From contig CANLUS010000007.1 in the NCBI GenBank assembly GCA_947494325.1, forward strand, positions 178,164-242,163: a DNA stretch of 64,000 nt, in the 5' to 3' direction. The notes below the pieces were generated by a model that was not told where the DNA came from, searched no databases, and saw nothing but the letters and a program-made list of their open reading frames with translations. Below are positions 19,292 through 28,884 of the stretch, in pieces (position 1 is the first letter of the stretch; every line of letters begins with the position of its first letter). Made by a program: the position numbers and the translations under genes. Origin of the DNA: an uncultured Flavobacteriaceae bacterium (GTDB lineage Bacteria > Bacteroidota > Bacteroidia > Flavobacteriales > Flavobacteriaceae).

Positions 19292-19309
19292 TACGATAAC
19301 GTTTTCGTA
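19292..19309. promoter_or_regulatory. Candidate operator upstream of pfkA-gapA
   Basis: TACGATAACGTTTTCGTA is an 18-base palindrome with one mismatched pair and a central CG, the usual form of LacI-family operators. It lies just upstream of the -7 element of pfkA. It shares TACGnnAACGTTT with the site in the promoter of the N-extended GAPDH gene (3269-3281). Confidence 0.5.
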
Positions 19310-19328
19310 CATTACCAGTGTTTTGAAC

Positions 19329-19336
19329 TACATTTG
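19329..19336 (+). promoter_or_regulatory. -7 element of the pfkA-gapA operon
   Basis: TACATTTG fits TAnnTTTG and leaves a leader of about 35 bases. There is no TTG at the -33 position; the palindrome at 19292-19309 occupies that place, which fits regulation of this promoter. Confidence 0.5.
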
Positions 19337-19373
19337 ATATAATAATAATTAATTTTACCAAGCTTATATTAGT

Positions 19374-21366
<1,993 letters not shown>

Positions 21367-21389
21367 ATACAATATAAATGTATATATTT

Positions 21390-21419
21390 AAATCCTGTCT
21401 TTTGGCAGGATTTTTTTTG
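21390..21419 (+). terminator. Rho-independent terminator of pfkA-gapA
   Basis: AATCCTG (21391-21397) pairs with CAGGATT (21406-21412), extended by inner TC/GG pairs, and is followed by eight T residues. Confidence 0.85.
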
Positions 21420-21433
21420 TTAATATATATCAT

Positions 21434-22060
21434 TTGGATACAACTATTTTACTTTCGTTTATAGGTGCTACGGCGCTGTTGTCCATCTCTCCAGGTCCGG
21501 ATAATATATTTGTATTGATTCAAAGTATAACGAATGGAGTAAAATATGGTCTCGCCACTGTTTTAGGATTGATTTCTGGTTGCATCGTACATACTTCGCT
21601 TGTAGCTTTTGGAGCCTCGGCAATTATCAAATCAAATGAGAATTTATACTTGACACTAAAGATTTTTGGAGCAGGGTATTTGATTTTTTTAGCCTATAAA
21701 GTTTTTAAAAGTGAGGCGAATATTTCGATGGATACAGAAAGTATAGGACCGAAAAAAACACTGGGTCAACTTTTTCGTCAAGGATTTATAATGAATATTT
21801 TGAACCCTAAAGTATCCATTTTTTTTCTGGCGCTGTTCCCAGGATTTCTATTTAGCGATTCCATGTCAACCGTCAGTCAGTTTTTTATATTGGGATTTAT
21901 ATTTATGGGTGTTTCATTAGTGATTTTTTCAGGAATTGCCTTATTAGCTGGGGCTATTGCGACTAAATTAAGACAAGATTCAGCAATTGAAAATGTCTTA
22001 AAATGGCTTCAAATAACTGTTTTTATAGGGATTGCAATTTTTATAGTGTTTTCAGATTAA
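21434..22060 (+). CDS. LysE/RhtB family amino acid exporter
   Basis: The 208-residue inner-membrane protein has the family N-terminal motif SISPGPDNIFVLIQS, the GLATVLGLISGCIVHT segment and about six hydrophobic helices. LysE/RhtB proteins export amino acids or related metabolites using the proton gradient; the substrate cannot be assigned. The start is a TTG at 21434 (followed by DTTILLSFIG), which fits the usual LysE start; no ATG in frame precedes the conserved region. The HMG-CoA lyase gene follows after 33 bases, so they may share a transcript. Confidence 0.85.
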   Translation: MDTTILLSFIGATALLSISPGPDNIFVLIQSITNGVKYGLATVLGLISGCIVHTSLVAFGASAIIKSNENLYLTLKIFGAGYLIFLAYKVFKSEANISMDTESIGPKKTLGQLFRQGFIMNILNPKVSIFFLALFPGFLFSDSMSTVSQFFILGFIFMGVSLVIFSGIALLAGAIATKLRQDSAIENVLKWLQITVFIGIAIFIVFSD

Positions 22061-22093
22061 ATAGTGTATTCAAATTGTATCTTTGAATTATAA

Positions 22094-22948
22094 ATGGGTA
22101 CAGTTAAGATTATAGAATGTCCTCGTGATGCCATGCAAGGTATCAAGCCTTTTATTTCAACAGAAATTAAGGTAAACTATATCAATAGCCTATTAAAAGT
22201 TGGTTTTGATACCATAGACTTTGGCAGTTTTGTTTCTCCGAAGGCTATTCCGCAGATGAAAGATACGGCCGCCGTACTTTCTAAATTAGAGTTATCAACC
22301 TCGAAGAGTAAATTACTCGCCATTATAGCAAATGTACGTGGTGCAAATGACGCTTCTCAGTTTGATGAAATAGATTATTTAGGATATCCATTTTCTATAT
22401 CAGAGAACTTTCAAATGCGAAATACTAGTAAGACTATAGCTGAGTCTATTACAACGCTCGATGAAATTTTGAACATAGCAACAAAAACCAATAAAGAGGT
22501 GGTTGCCTACCTTTCGATGGGTTTTGGTAATCCTTATGGTGATCCTTGGAATGTAGATATAGTAGCGAATTGGACTGAAAAATTGGCTAAAATGGGAGTA
22601 AAAATACTGTCATTATCCGATACTATTGGTAGTTCAACTCCCGAAATTATAACCTATTTATTTTCTAATTTGATTCCGGAGTATACGAATATCGAATTTG
22701 GAGCGCACTTACATACCACTCCAACAAGCTGGAGAGAAAAGGTAGATTCAGCATTTAAAGCAGGCTGTTTTCGTTTTGATGGAGCAATAAAAGGATACGG
22801 AGGTTGTCCGATGGCGAAAGATGAGTTGACAGGAAATATGCCAACAGAAAAATTGCTAGACTATTTTGGAGAAACTCCTATTGACATTGGTGTACATACC
22901 GATCACTTTGCTGCTGCTTACAAGGAGGCTTCTAAGGTCTTTTTGTAA
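22094..22948 (+). CDS. Hydroxymethylglutaryl-CoA lyase
   Basis: The 284-residue enzyme is a TIM-barrel of the HMGL-like family. It shows KIIECPRDAMQG with the metal-binding aspartate, the GAHLHTTP histidine pair for the divalent metal, and the GYGGCPMAKDELTGNMPTE loop with the catalytic cysteine. It splits HMG-CoA to acetoacetate and acetyl-CoA, the last step of leucine degradation in bacteria with this pathway. Other leucine-degradation genes are not adjacent. Homocitrate synthase-like enzymes are related, but the GGCPMA loop favours HMG-CoA lyase. Confidence 0.9.
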   Translation: MGTVKIIECPRDAMQGIKPFISTEIKVNYINSLLKVGFDTIDFGSFVSPKAIPQMKDTAAVLSKLELSTSKSKLLAIIANVRGANDASQFDEIDYLGYPFSISENFQMRNTSKTIAESITTLDEILNIATKTNKEVVAYLSMGFGNPYGDPWNVDIVANWTEKLAKMGVKILSLSDTIGSSTPEIITYLFSNLIPEYTNIEFGAHLHTTPTSWREKVDSAFKAGCFRFDGAIKGYGGCPMAKDELTGNMPTEKLLDYFGETPIDIGVHTDHFAAAYKEASKVFL

Positions 22949-22964
22949 AAAATTAGTTAAAAAA

Positions 22965-22998
22965 TTGTATGTCAATTCTTATTTAAGTTTTACTTTTG
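22965..22998 (+). promoter_or_regulatory. Promoter of guaA, apparently leaderless
   Basis: TTG at 22965-22967, a 23-base spacer and TACTTTTG at 22991-22998 match the Bacteroidota promoter. The guaA ATG is only three bases after the -7 box, so transcription should start at or next to the start codon. Confidence 0.6.
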
Positions 22999-23001
22999 CA
23001 A

Positions 23002-24534
23002 ATGCAAGAAAAGGTACTTATTTTAGATTTCGGATCGCAATTCACGCAATTGATTGCACGCCGTATTAGAGAACTCAATATTTATTGTGAAATTCATCCT
23101 TACAACAGCACAAAATTTAATGCTGATGATTTTAAGGCTGTTATTTTATCAGGAAGTCCACATTCGGTGAATAGTGAGATTGCCCCGCAACCAGATTTAT
23201 CAAAAATTAAAGGCCATAAACCGTTACTTGGTGTATGTTATGGAGCACAATACTTGGTGCACTTTTTTGATGGAACAGTTGGCGCTTCAAACACAAGAGA
23301 ATACGGAAGGGCTAATTTGTCCTTCATAGAAGGTGAAAACAAATTATTTAAAAATATAACAGAAGGTAGTCAGGTCTGGATGAGCCATTCTGATACCATT
23401 TTAGCATTACCTGTCCATTATAAAAAAATTGCAAGTACACATGATGTTGAGTATGCGGCTTATAAGATTGAAAATGAGGATACATACGCAATTCAATTTC
23501 ACCCTGAGGTATATCACTCTACGGATGGAAAACAATTACTAGAAAATTTTCTAGTTCATATTGCAGGAGTTGCACAAAACTGGACACCAGATTCTTTCGT
23601 AGAAACCACTGTAGAGAAACTAAAGCAACAAGTAAAAGGAGATAAGGTTGTTCTAGGATTGTCGGGTGGCGTTGATTCTACGGTCGCCGCTGTGTTGTTA
23701 GATAAAGCAATAGGCAAAAACCTATATTGTATTTTTGTAAATAACGGCTTATTACGTAAAAATGAGTTTCAAAATGTCTTAAAACAATATAAAGGAATGG
23801 GCTTAAACGTTAAGGGTGTCGACGCTTCGGCACGTTTTTTGAAAGCTCTTGAAGGGATTTCCGATCCAGAAAAAAAGCGTAAGGCTATTGGAAATACGTT
23901 TATTGAAGTTTTTGATGACGAAGCTCATAGTATAAAAGATGTGGTATGGTTAGGGCAAGGTACAATCTATCCAGATGTGATCGAATCAGTTTCTGTGACG
24001 GGAGGTCCTTCTGCCACAATAAAAAGTCATCATAATGTGGGTGGTTTACCTGATTTTATGAAATTGAAAATTGTGGAGCCACTACGAATGATTTTTAAAG
24101 ATGAAGTTCGAAGAGTTGGGAAATCGCTGGGTATTGAAGCTGAATTGTTAGGAAGACATCCTTTTCCAGGACCCGGACTTGGAATTCGTATTTTGGGAGA
24201 TGTAACAGCCGAAAAAGTGCGTATTTTACAAGAGGTAGATGCCGTTTTTGTTGAAGGCTTAAAGAAATGGAATTTATATAATGATGTTTGGCAAGCCGGA
24301 GCTATGTTATTACCAGTGAATTCGGTAGGAGTAATGGGTGATGAAAGAACTTATGAAAAAGTTGTAGCTTTGAGAGCCGTTTCTTCTACAGATGGTATGA
24401 CAGCCGATTGGGTGAATTTACCATATGAATTTTTGCAAGAGACATCGAATAAAATCATAAATAGTGTAAAAGGGGTCAATAGAGTTGTATATGATATTAG
24501 CTCTAAACCTCCAGCAACAATTGAATGGGAGTAA
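23002..24534 (+). CDS. guaA: GMP synthase (glutamine-hydrolysing)
   Basis: GuaA converts XMP to GMP. I use the ATG at 23002 ([21 protein letters not shown]), giving 510 residues; a TTG at 22996 lies within the promoter box. The class I amidotransferase domain has the triad Cys79 (GVCYGAQYL), His167 and Glu169 (FHPEVYHS). The ATP pyrophosphatase domain has the PP-loop [15 protein letters not shown], and the C-terminal dimerisation domain contains [14 protein letters not shown]. It probably has its own leaderless promoter and is followed after 40 bases by the LysM gene. Confidence 0.98.
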   Translation: MQEKVLILDFGSQFTQLIARRIRELNIYCEIHPYNSTKFNADDFKAVILSGSPHSVNSEIAPQPDLSKIKGHKPLLGVCYGAQYLVHFFDGTVGASNTREYGRANLSFIEGENKLFKNITEGSQVWMSHSDTILALPVHYKKIASTHDVEYAAYKIENEDTYAIQFHPEVYHSTDGKQLLENFLVHIAGVAQNWTPDSFVETTVEKLKQQVKGDKVVLGLSGGVDSTVAAVLLDKAIGKNLYCIFVNNGLLRKNEFQNVLKQYKGMGLNVKGVDASARFLKALEGISDPEKKRKAIGNTFIEVFDDEAHSIKDVVWLGQGTIYPDVIESVSVTGGPSATIKSHHNVGGLPDFMKLKIVEPLRMIFKDEVRRVGKSLGIEAELLGRHPFPGPGLGIRILGDVTAEKVRILQEVDAVFVEGLKKWNLYNDVWQAGAMLLPVNSVGVMGDERTYEKVVALRAVSSTDGMTADWVNLPYEFLQETSNKIINSVKGVNRVVYDISSKPPATIEWE

Positions 24535-24574
24535 TCCTAGATACGTCCTTTTAATAGGAACAAAATTTTAGAAA

Positions 24575-26494
24575 ATGAAAATATTGAAATTAGTAATCCT
24601 ATTTTTTGTACTGGCAACATGTGTAGTGTTCGCTCAGAATAAAAAGTATGAAACTTATACTGTTCAAGAAGGAGAAACACTGCAAAGTATAGCAAGAAAA
24701 TTTGTTATTACTCCTTATAAGTTGATAAAATTAAATCCCGAACTTACCGAAAACCAGACACTCGTTAAAGGGAAAATATTAATAGTACCTAATAAAAATT
24801 ATAATCCTGCTACTGCTGCAGTAGATGATGGTAAAGATTATGTTGAGAATGGTATGTTGGTGCATAAAGTTTTGCCCAAAGAAACCTATTGGAGTTTAAA
24901 GAAAAAGTTTAAGGTGACTAAAAGAATTCTTCGAAAATACAACCCGATCCTCCGTGTAGAAGATTTAAAAGCCGGCCAAGTTATTAAGTTTCCAATGCCT
25001 AGAAACTACAAACCAGCAGTTGTTGAAGTAGAACCAACTTTGGCTACAAAACCTTATTTGGTTAGACCTAAAGAAACAAAATATGGTATTTCTAGAAGAT
25101 ATGGTATTTCAATAGAGAAGTTAGAAGAATTGAATCCTCAGATTAAAGAAACAGGTATTAGGATGACCGATATTATTTCAGTCCCTGATACAGACGAAAT
25201 TCCTGATCCAGAAGAGGGATTCTCCTATCACAAAGTTGAGAAAGGAGAAAATCTATTTAGACTAGGACAGCTTTTTGAAATGACCGAGGAAGAATTAATG
25301 GCGACTAATCCAGAATTAAGCGAAGGTGTACAAGAAGGAATGCTTATTAAGATTCCGTTATTAGTAAAGAACAATACTTCGACCTTTGTCCCAGCTATTA
25401 AGGAAGGGAAAGAAATAAAGGCGATATTAATGTTGCCTTTGATGAGCCACAAACAGACGGTGGATTTTGAAAAAAACAGAACGGCAGATATCGCTACTGA
25501 CTTTTATCTCGGAGCAATGATGGCGCTAGATTCGGTGAAGAAAATGGGATTATCTGTAGATATGAAAGTTTTTGATACTCAAAATAGTAAAAAGGTATTG
25601 AGTGGTTTATTAGCTAGTGGAAATCTGGGAAATGCCGATGTTATGATAGGTCCTTTATTTTTTGGAAATGTACAGTTCGTTGCGGGTATTTTAAAAAATA
25701 AATCGGTAACCATTGTATCTCCATTATCTCAAAAAGATCATGGCCCCATCTCTAATAATAGACTAGTTCAAAGTGTTGCAAATGAAGATAAAATGATTGA
25801 CAATGTATTGGAACATATAAAAGGTATTTATACTGATGAAAATTTAGTGATAGTCACAGATACCTTGGCCGCGTCTTCGTTGAAAGTAGCTAGAATGGTA
25901 AAAGAGTTACAACCGCTAGATTCATTACATAAAATAACAATCTTAAAACCAGAGAAAGGTTACATAAAGCGAGAGTTATTTATGGAGAAGGTAGTAGAAA
26001 AGAGAGACAATTTTGTGGTTTTATTGAGTAATGACGGTATTGTCACTACTGATGTTGTGCAAAATTTGGGCTCGATGTCTGAAAAAGTAAAGATTACGCT
26101 ATTTGGATTTAACAAAGGTATGAATTTCAAGAATGTAAATGATAACGATTTAGCACGTGTTAATTTTCACTATACGGCGAGTAGTTATATCGATTATGAA
26201 GATGATTTAGTAAAAGGTTTTATGAAGACTTACAGGAATAAGAATTATAGTAAGCCTTCAGAATATGCTTTTAGAGGTTTCGATGTAACATATGATATAT
26301 TGTTGCGCTTCGCTACCTATTCAAACACAAGTGGGGCATTAAATGCTGGCTATTCTAACAGAACATCTTCAAAATTTGAGTATGTTAAAAATGAAGGAGA
26401 GAAAGGATTTGTAAACCAAGGAATTCATTTAATGAAATATGACGGTTTACATATTGTAAAAGTCGAAGAGTCAATTGCTGTCGAAATAGAATAA
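24575..26494 (+). CDS. Secreted four-LysM plus periplasmic-binding-protein fusion
   Basis: The 639-residue protein begins with a signal peptide (to about Ala20). Four LysM peptidoglycan-binding repeats follow at about 26-72, 95-140, 160-207 and 218-262, for example YTVQEGETLQSIARKF and YHKVEKGENLFRLGQLF. The C-terminal part (about 280-630) resembles a type I periplasmic binding protein (LivJ-like, with ADVMIGPLFFGNVQFVA), but no transporter genes are nearby. I infer a wall-bound sensor or scaffold rather than a transport subunit. A hairpin terminator follows. Confidence 0.85.
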   Translation: MKILKLVILFFVLATCVVFAQNKKYETYTVQEGETLQSIARKFVITPYKLIKLNPELTENQTLVKGKILIVPNKNYNPATAAVDDGKDYVENGMLVHKVLPKETYWSLKKKFKVTKRILRKYNPILRVEDLKAGQVIKFPMPRNYKPAVVEVEPTLATKPYLVRPKETKYGISRRYGISIEKLEELNPQIKETGIRMTDIISVPDTDEIPDPEEGFSYHKVEKGENLFRLGQLFEMTEEELMATNPELSEGVQEGMLIKIPLLVKNNTSTFVPAIKEGKEIKAILMLPLMSHKQTVDFEKNRTADIATDFYLGAMMALDSVKKMGLSVDMKVFDTQNSKKVLSGLLASGNLGNADVMIGPLFFGNVQFVAGILKNKSVTIVSPLSQKDHGPISNNRLVQSVANEDKMIDNVLEHIKGIYTDENLVIVTDTLAASSLKVARMVKELQPLDSLHKITILKPEKGYIKRELFMEKVVEKRDNFVVLLSNDGIVTTDVVQNLGSMSEKVKITLFGFNKGMNFKNVNDNDLARVNFHYTASSYIDYEDDLVKGFMKTYRNKNYSKPSEYAFRGFDVTYDILLRFATYSNTSGALNAGYSNRTSSKFEYVKNEGEKGFVNQGIHLMKYDGLHIVKVEESIAVEIE

Positions 26495-26514
26495 TTCCAT
26501 AAAGGTAAATAGTT

Positions 26515-26544
26515 TAAAAAAGGTACTCAAAGAGTGCCTTTTGT
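26515..26544 (+). terminator. Rho-independent terminator of the LysM gene
   Basis: AAAGGTACTC (26519-26528) pairs with GAGTGCCTTT (26532-26541) over a three-base loop with one G-T pair, with a T-rich tail. A second, different hairpin follows directly (26549-26590). Confidence 0.7.
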
Positions 26545-26548
26545 TGTT

Positions 26549-26598
26549 TAAGGGTATTCCCTGATTTTTTAAAATCAAGGAATGCCCTTACTTTTTTT
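26549..26598. repeat. Duplicated long hairpin, copy 1
   Basis: The arm starting TAAGGGTATTCCCTGATTTT (26549-26568) pairs with 26571-26590 over 20 positions with one G-T pair and one C-A mismatch, followed by CTTTTTTT. The same sequence with the same imperfections occurs at 28292-28342. It follows the LysM gene terminator and precedes the barrel gene by about 60 bases. Confidence 0.85.
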
Positions 26599-26657
26599 AT
26601 AGAACGTGTTGGTAGCTTGCATGCATAAACTAATTAATAATTTAAAAAGTAAAAACT

Positions 26658-27347
26658 ATGAAAAAGTTAGTGTTAACTGCTCTTGCAGTGTGTTTCTGTT
26701 GTATGATTAATGCACAAGATGACAAACAACAAAGTAATAAAATAAGATTTGGTGCAAAGGCCGGTTTGAATTTTGCAAATGCAACGGGAAATATCGATAG
26801 ATTTTTGGGTGAACCAGATGGAGAAACGCGATTTGGGTTGTTAATTGGTGGATTTGTAGATTACAAATTATCTCAAAAATTTTCATTGCAAGCTGAAGTT
26901 GCTTACTCGCAAGAAGGGGTGAGTAAAAAACATTCTGACGATGATTATGAAGTTATTGCCGCATTAAATTATTTGAACGTATCTATTACACCGAAATATT
27001 ATGTGACTGACAAGTTAAATTTTGAAGTTGGACCTCAATTAGGTTTTTTACTGAATGCAAAGTTTAAAGAAAAGCAAGATGGTGAAAGGTTTGAAAGTGA
27101 TGCTAAAAGATTTTTGACAAGTACAAACCTTAGTGTAAATATAGGTGCGGGTTATCAGTTAGAAAATGGCTTTGGAGTGGCAGCGAGATATAACTTAGGC
27201 TTGACTGATATTTACGATTTCTCGTTCAATCTTAGTGAAAGAAAAGAGAACGTTACAACGAGTATCAAAGAATCTGACGAAGATTTTAGACAGGCTTTTG
27301 AAATGAAAACAGGTGTTTTTAATATAAGTTTGTTTTACACCTTCTAA
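26658..27347 (+). CDS. Outer-membrane beta-barrel protein (porin-like)
   Basis: The 229-residue protein has a signal peptide (MKKLVLTALAVCFCCMINAQ) and alternating amphipathic strands starting with KIRFGAKAGLNFAN and ending in the aromatic-terminated GVFNISLFYTF, typical of the small outer-membrane barrel family common in Bacteroidota (eight strands expected). Function is unknown. The LRR lipoprotein begins 17 bases downstream, so the pair is probably co-transcribed. The pair is bracketed by two identical hairpins. Confidence 0.85.
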   Translation: MKKLVLTALAVCFCCMINAQDDKQQSNKIRFGAKAGLNFANATGNIDRFLGEPDGETRFGLLIGGFVDYKLSQKFSLQAEVAYSQEGVSKKHSDDDYEVIAALNYLNVSITPKYYVTDKLNFEVGPQLGFLLNAKFKEKQDGERFESDAKRFLTSTNLSVNIGAGYQLENGFGVAARYNLGLTDIYDFSFNLSERKENVTTSIKESDEDFRQAFEMKTGVFNISLFYTF

Positions 27348-27364
27348 ATATTAAAGTAATTATT

Positions 27365-28276
27365 ATGAAAAAGATTTTAGTTTACATATCAATTTTGTAT
27401 TTGGTTGTTTCTTGTAATAGTGATGAAGTTCTAATTCAGAATGAAAACATAGAAATAGAATTAAATACGAAGGAAGCAAATATTCAGAAAAAAGCTTTAG
27501 AGGCTATTTATTATGCCAACCCCAATAACACTTTGGATTGGGACATGTCAGAAGAGAACATAGCTAATTGGAGCGGTGTTAGTACAAATAGTTCTGGTGA
27601 AGTCATTCACCTAAACTTGGGAAACAAAAATTTAGATGTTTTACCTCCTGAGATCGCTTATTTGTCAACTATTTCAACATTATATCTTAATGGAAATAAC
27701 TTAAACTATCTACCAGCCCAAATTGGAAAAGTTAGTAATCTAAGACAACTATATATTCAAAATAATGAGTTGAGTGATCTGCCAAATAGGATGATTCACC
27801 TAACTAAGCTCTCAGATTTGCAAATGAGTTTTAACAATTTTACTGAAATTCCAATCGTAGTCGGAAAATTGAAAAGCTTGAAGGTGTTAAATGCGTCGCA
27901 CAATGAGATAAATGCGATTCTTCCTTCCATTTATAAATTACCCAACTTAGAAATTTTAGGATTGTTTAAAAATAATGTTTCAAGTGTCTCTTCAGATATA
28001 AAATATCTAAAGCTTTCCTTAATTGATCTTAATTTGGGACGAAACATTCTTACCTCAATTCCAAAAGAAATTTCTTATTTGAGCTATCTAAAAAAACTGT
28101 ATTTACATCAAAACGATTTACTAAGTGTACCTTATCAAATAGGTGCGTTGGAGAGTATTGAGTTTATTGACCTAAGAGATAATTTAAATTTGAATAACAT
28201 ACCAGATGAGGTGTGTGAATTAAACTCTAAGAGACAAACAATTGTTTATATAGATAATTGGTTCCTTTGTTTTTAA
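27365..28276 (+). CDS. Leucine-rich-repeat lipoprotein
   Basis: The 303-residue protein has a lipobox signal (LYLVVSCNS, Cys near residue 17), a short linker and about seven leucine-rich repeats of 22-24 residues, such as LSTISTLYLNGNNLNYLPAQI and LSYLKKLYLHQNDLLSVP. The consensus LxxLxLxxNxLxxLPxxI is that of bacterial LRRs related to the disease-resistance type. A ALEAIYYANPNNTLDW stretch precedes the repeats, as in secreted LRR proteins with an N-terminal cap. It is probably exposed on the surface and binds a protein or glycan partner. It pairs with the barrel gene upstream. Confidence 0.85.
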   Translation: MKKILVYISILYLVVSCNSDEVLIQNENIEIELNTKEANIQKKALEAIYYANPNNTLDWDMSEENIANWSGVSTNSSGEVIHLNLGNKNLDVLPPEIAYLSTISTLYLNGNNLNYLPAQIGKVSNLRQLYIQNNELSDLPNRMIHLTKLSDLQMSFNNFTEIPIVVGKLKSLKVLNASHNEINAILPSIYKLPNLEILGLFKNNVSSVSSDIKYLKLSLIDLNLGRNILTSIPKEISYLSYLKKLYLHQNDLLSVPYQIGALESIEFIDLRDNLNLNNIPDEVCELNSKRQTIVYIDNWFLCF

Positions 28277-28291
28277 ATTAGTTGAATTTGC

Positions 28292-28342
28292 TAAGGGTAT
28301 TCCCTGATTTTTACAAAATCAAGGAATGCCCTTACTTTTTTT
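28292..28342. repeat. Duplicated long hairpin, copy 2
   Basis: TAAGGGTATTCCCTGATTTT (28292-28311) pairs with 28315-28334, followed by CTTTTTTT. It is nearly identical to 26549-26598, differing only in the loop. It probably ends the LRR transcript and could act as a terminator. Confidence 0.85.
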
Positions 28343-28388
28343 AAGGGTGGTAATGATAATTTACAGGTATAATTTAAAGCTATATAAA

Positions 28389-28859
28389 ATGATAAAAACA
28401 AGTAAAATTTTAAGTCTAATTACGGTCGTTTTTTTACTATTTAATTGCAGTAATGATGACGATAGTACAGATAGTTCAAATACCAAATTTTCACCGGATT
28501 TATTGGACGGTACATGGCGCATTAGTTTCTTTTCTGATGAAAATACTCAAAGAACACAGGAGTTCAATAGTTATGAATTTACGTTTGATTATGCAGAAGA
28601 AACTGTTCAGGTAAAGAGTGATGGAAGTACTGAAATGGGATTGTTAAGAGTATTTCAATCTGTAATAAATGGCTCGGAAAACTGGGTCGTAGAAGTAGAC
28701 TTTTCTAATACAGTTAACCCTGGGAATGCTGATCTTCAAGATTTAAATGAAGAATGGATAGTGAAAAACGTATTAAATGCTGCCGATAAAATAGAATTCG
28801 AAGAACGAATTAGCAATAATACACCCGAAATTTTACATTTAGAAAGGCTTCTAAATTAG
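28389..28859 (+). CDS. Small lipoprotein of unknown function
   Basis: I start at the ATG at 28389, giving 156 residues with a lipoprotein signal (MIKTSKILSLITVVFLLFNC) followed by an aspartate-rich linker; an ATG at 28326 would run through the hairpin and put 21 residues ahead of the signal. The rest (FSPDLLDGTWRISFFSDEN, then a beta-rich region) resembles small lipocalin-like lipoproteins of Bacteroidota, but I cannot name the family. The last residues lie 25 bases before the histidine kinase gene, so a link to that two-component system, for example as a surface sensor accessory, is only a guess. Confidence 0.7.
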   Translation: MIKTSKILSLITVVFLLFNCSNDDDSTDSSNTKFSPDLLDGTWRISFFSDENTQRTQEFNSYEFTFDYAEETVQVKSDGSTEMGLLRVFQSVINGSENWVVEVDFSNTVNPGNADLQDLNEEWIVKNVLNAADKIEFEERISNNTPEILHLERLLN

Positions 28860-28884
28860 TATATTTACTTAAAAATCAACTGCT

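Noticed and set aside
28326..28388. Start of the small lipoprotein at ATG 28326
   Set aside because: The frame would run through a terminator-like hairpin and hide a clear lipoprotein signal that starts at 28389.
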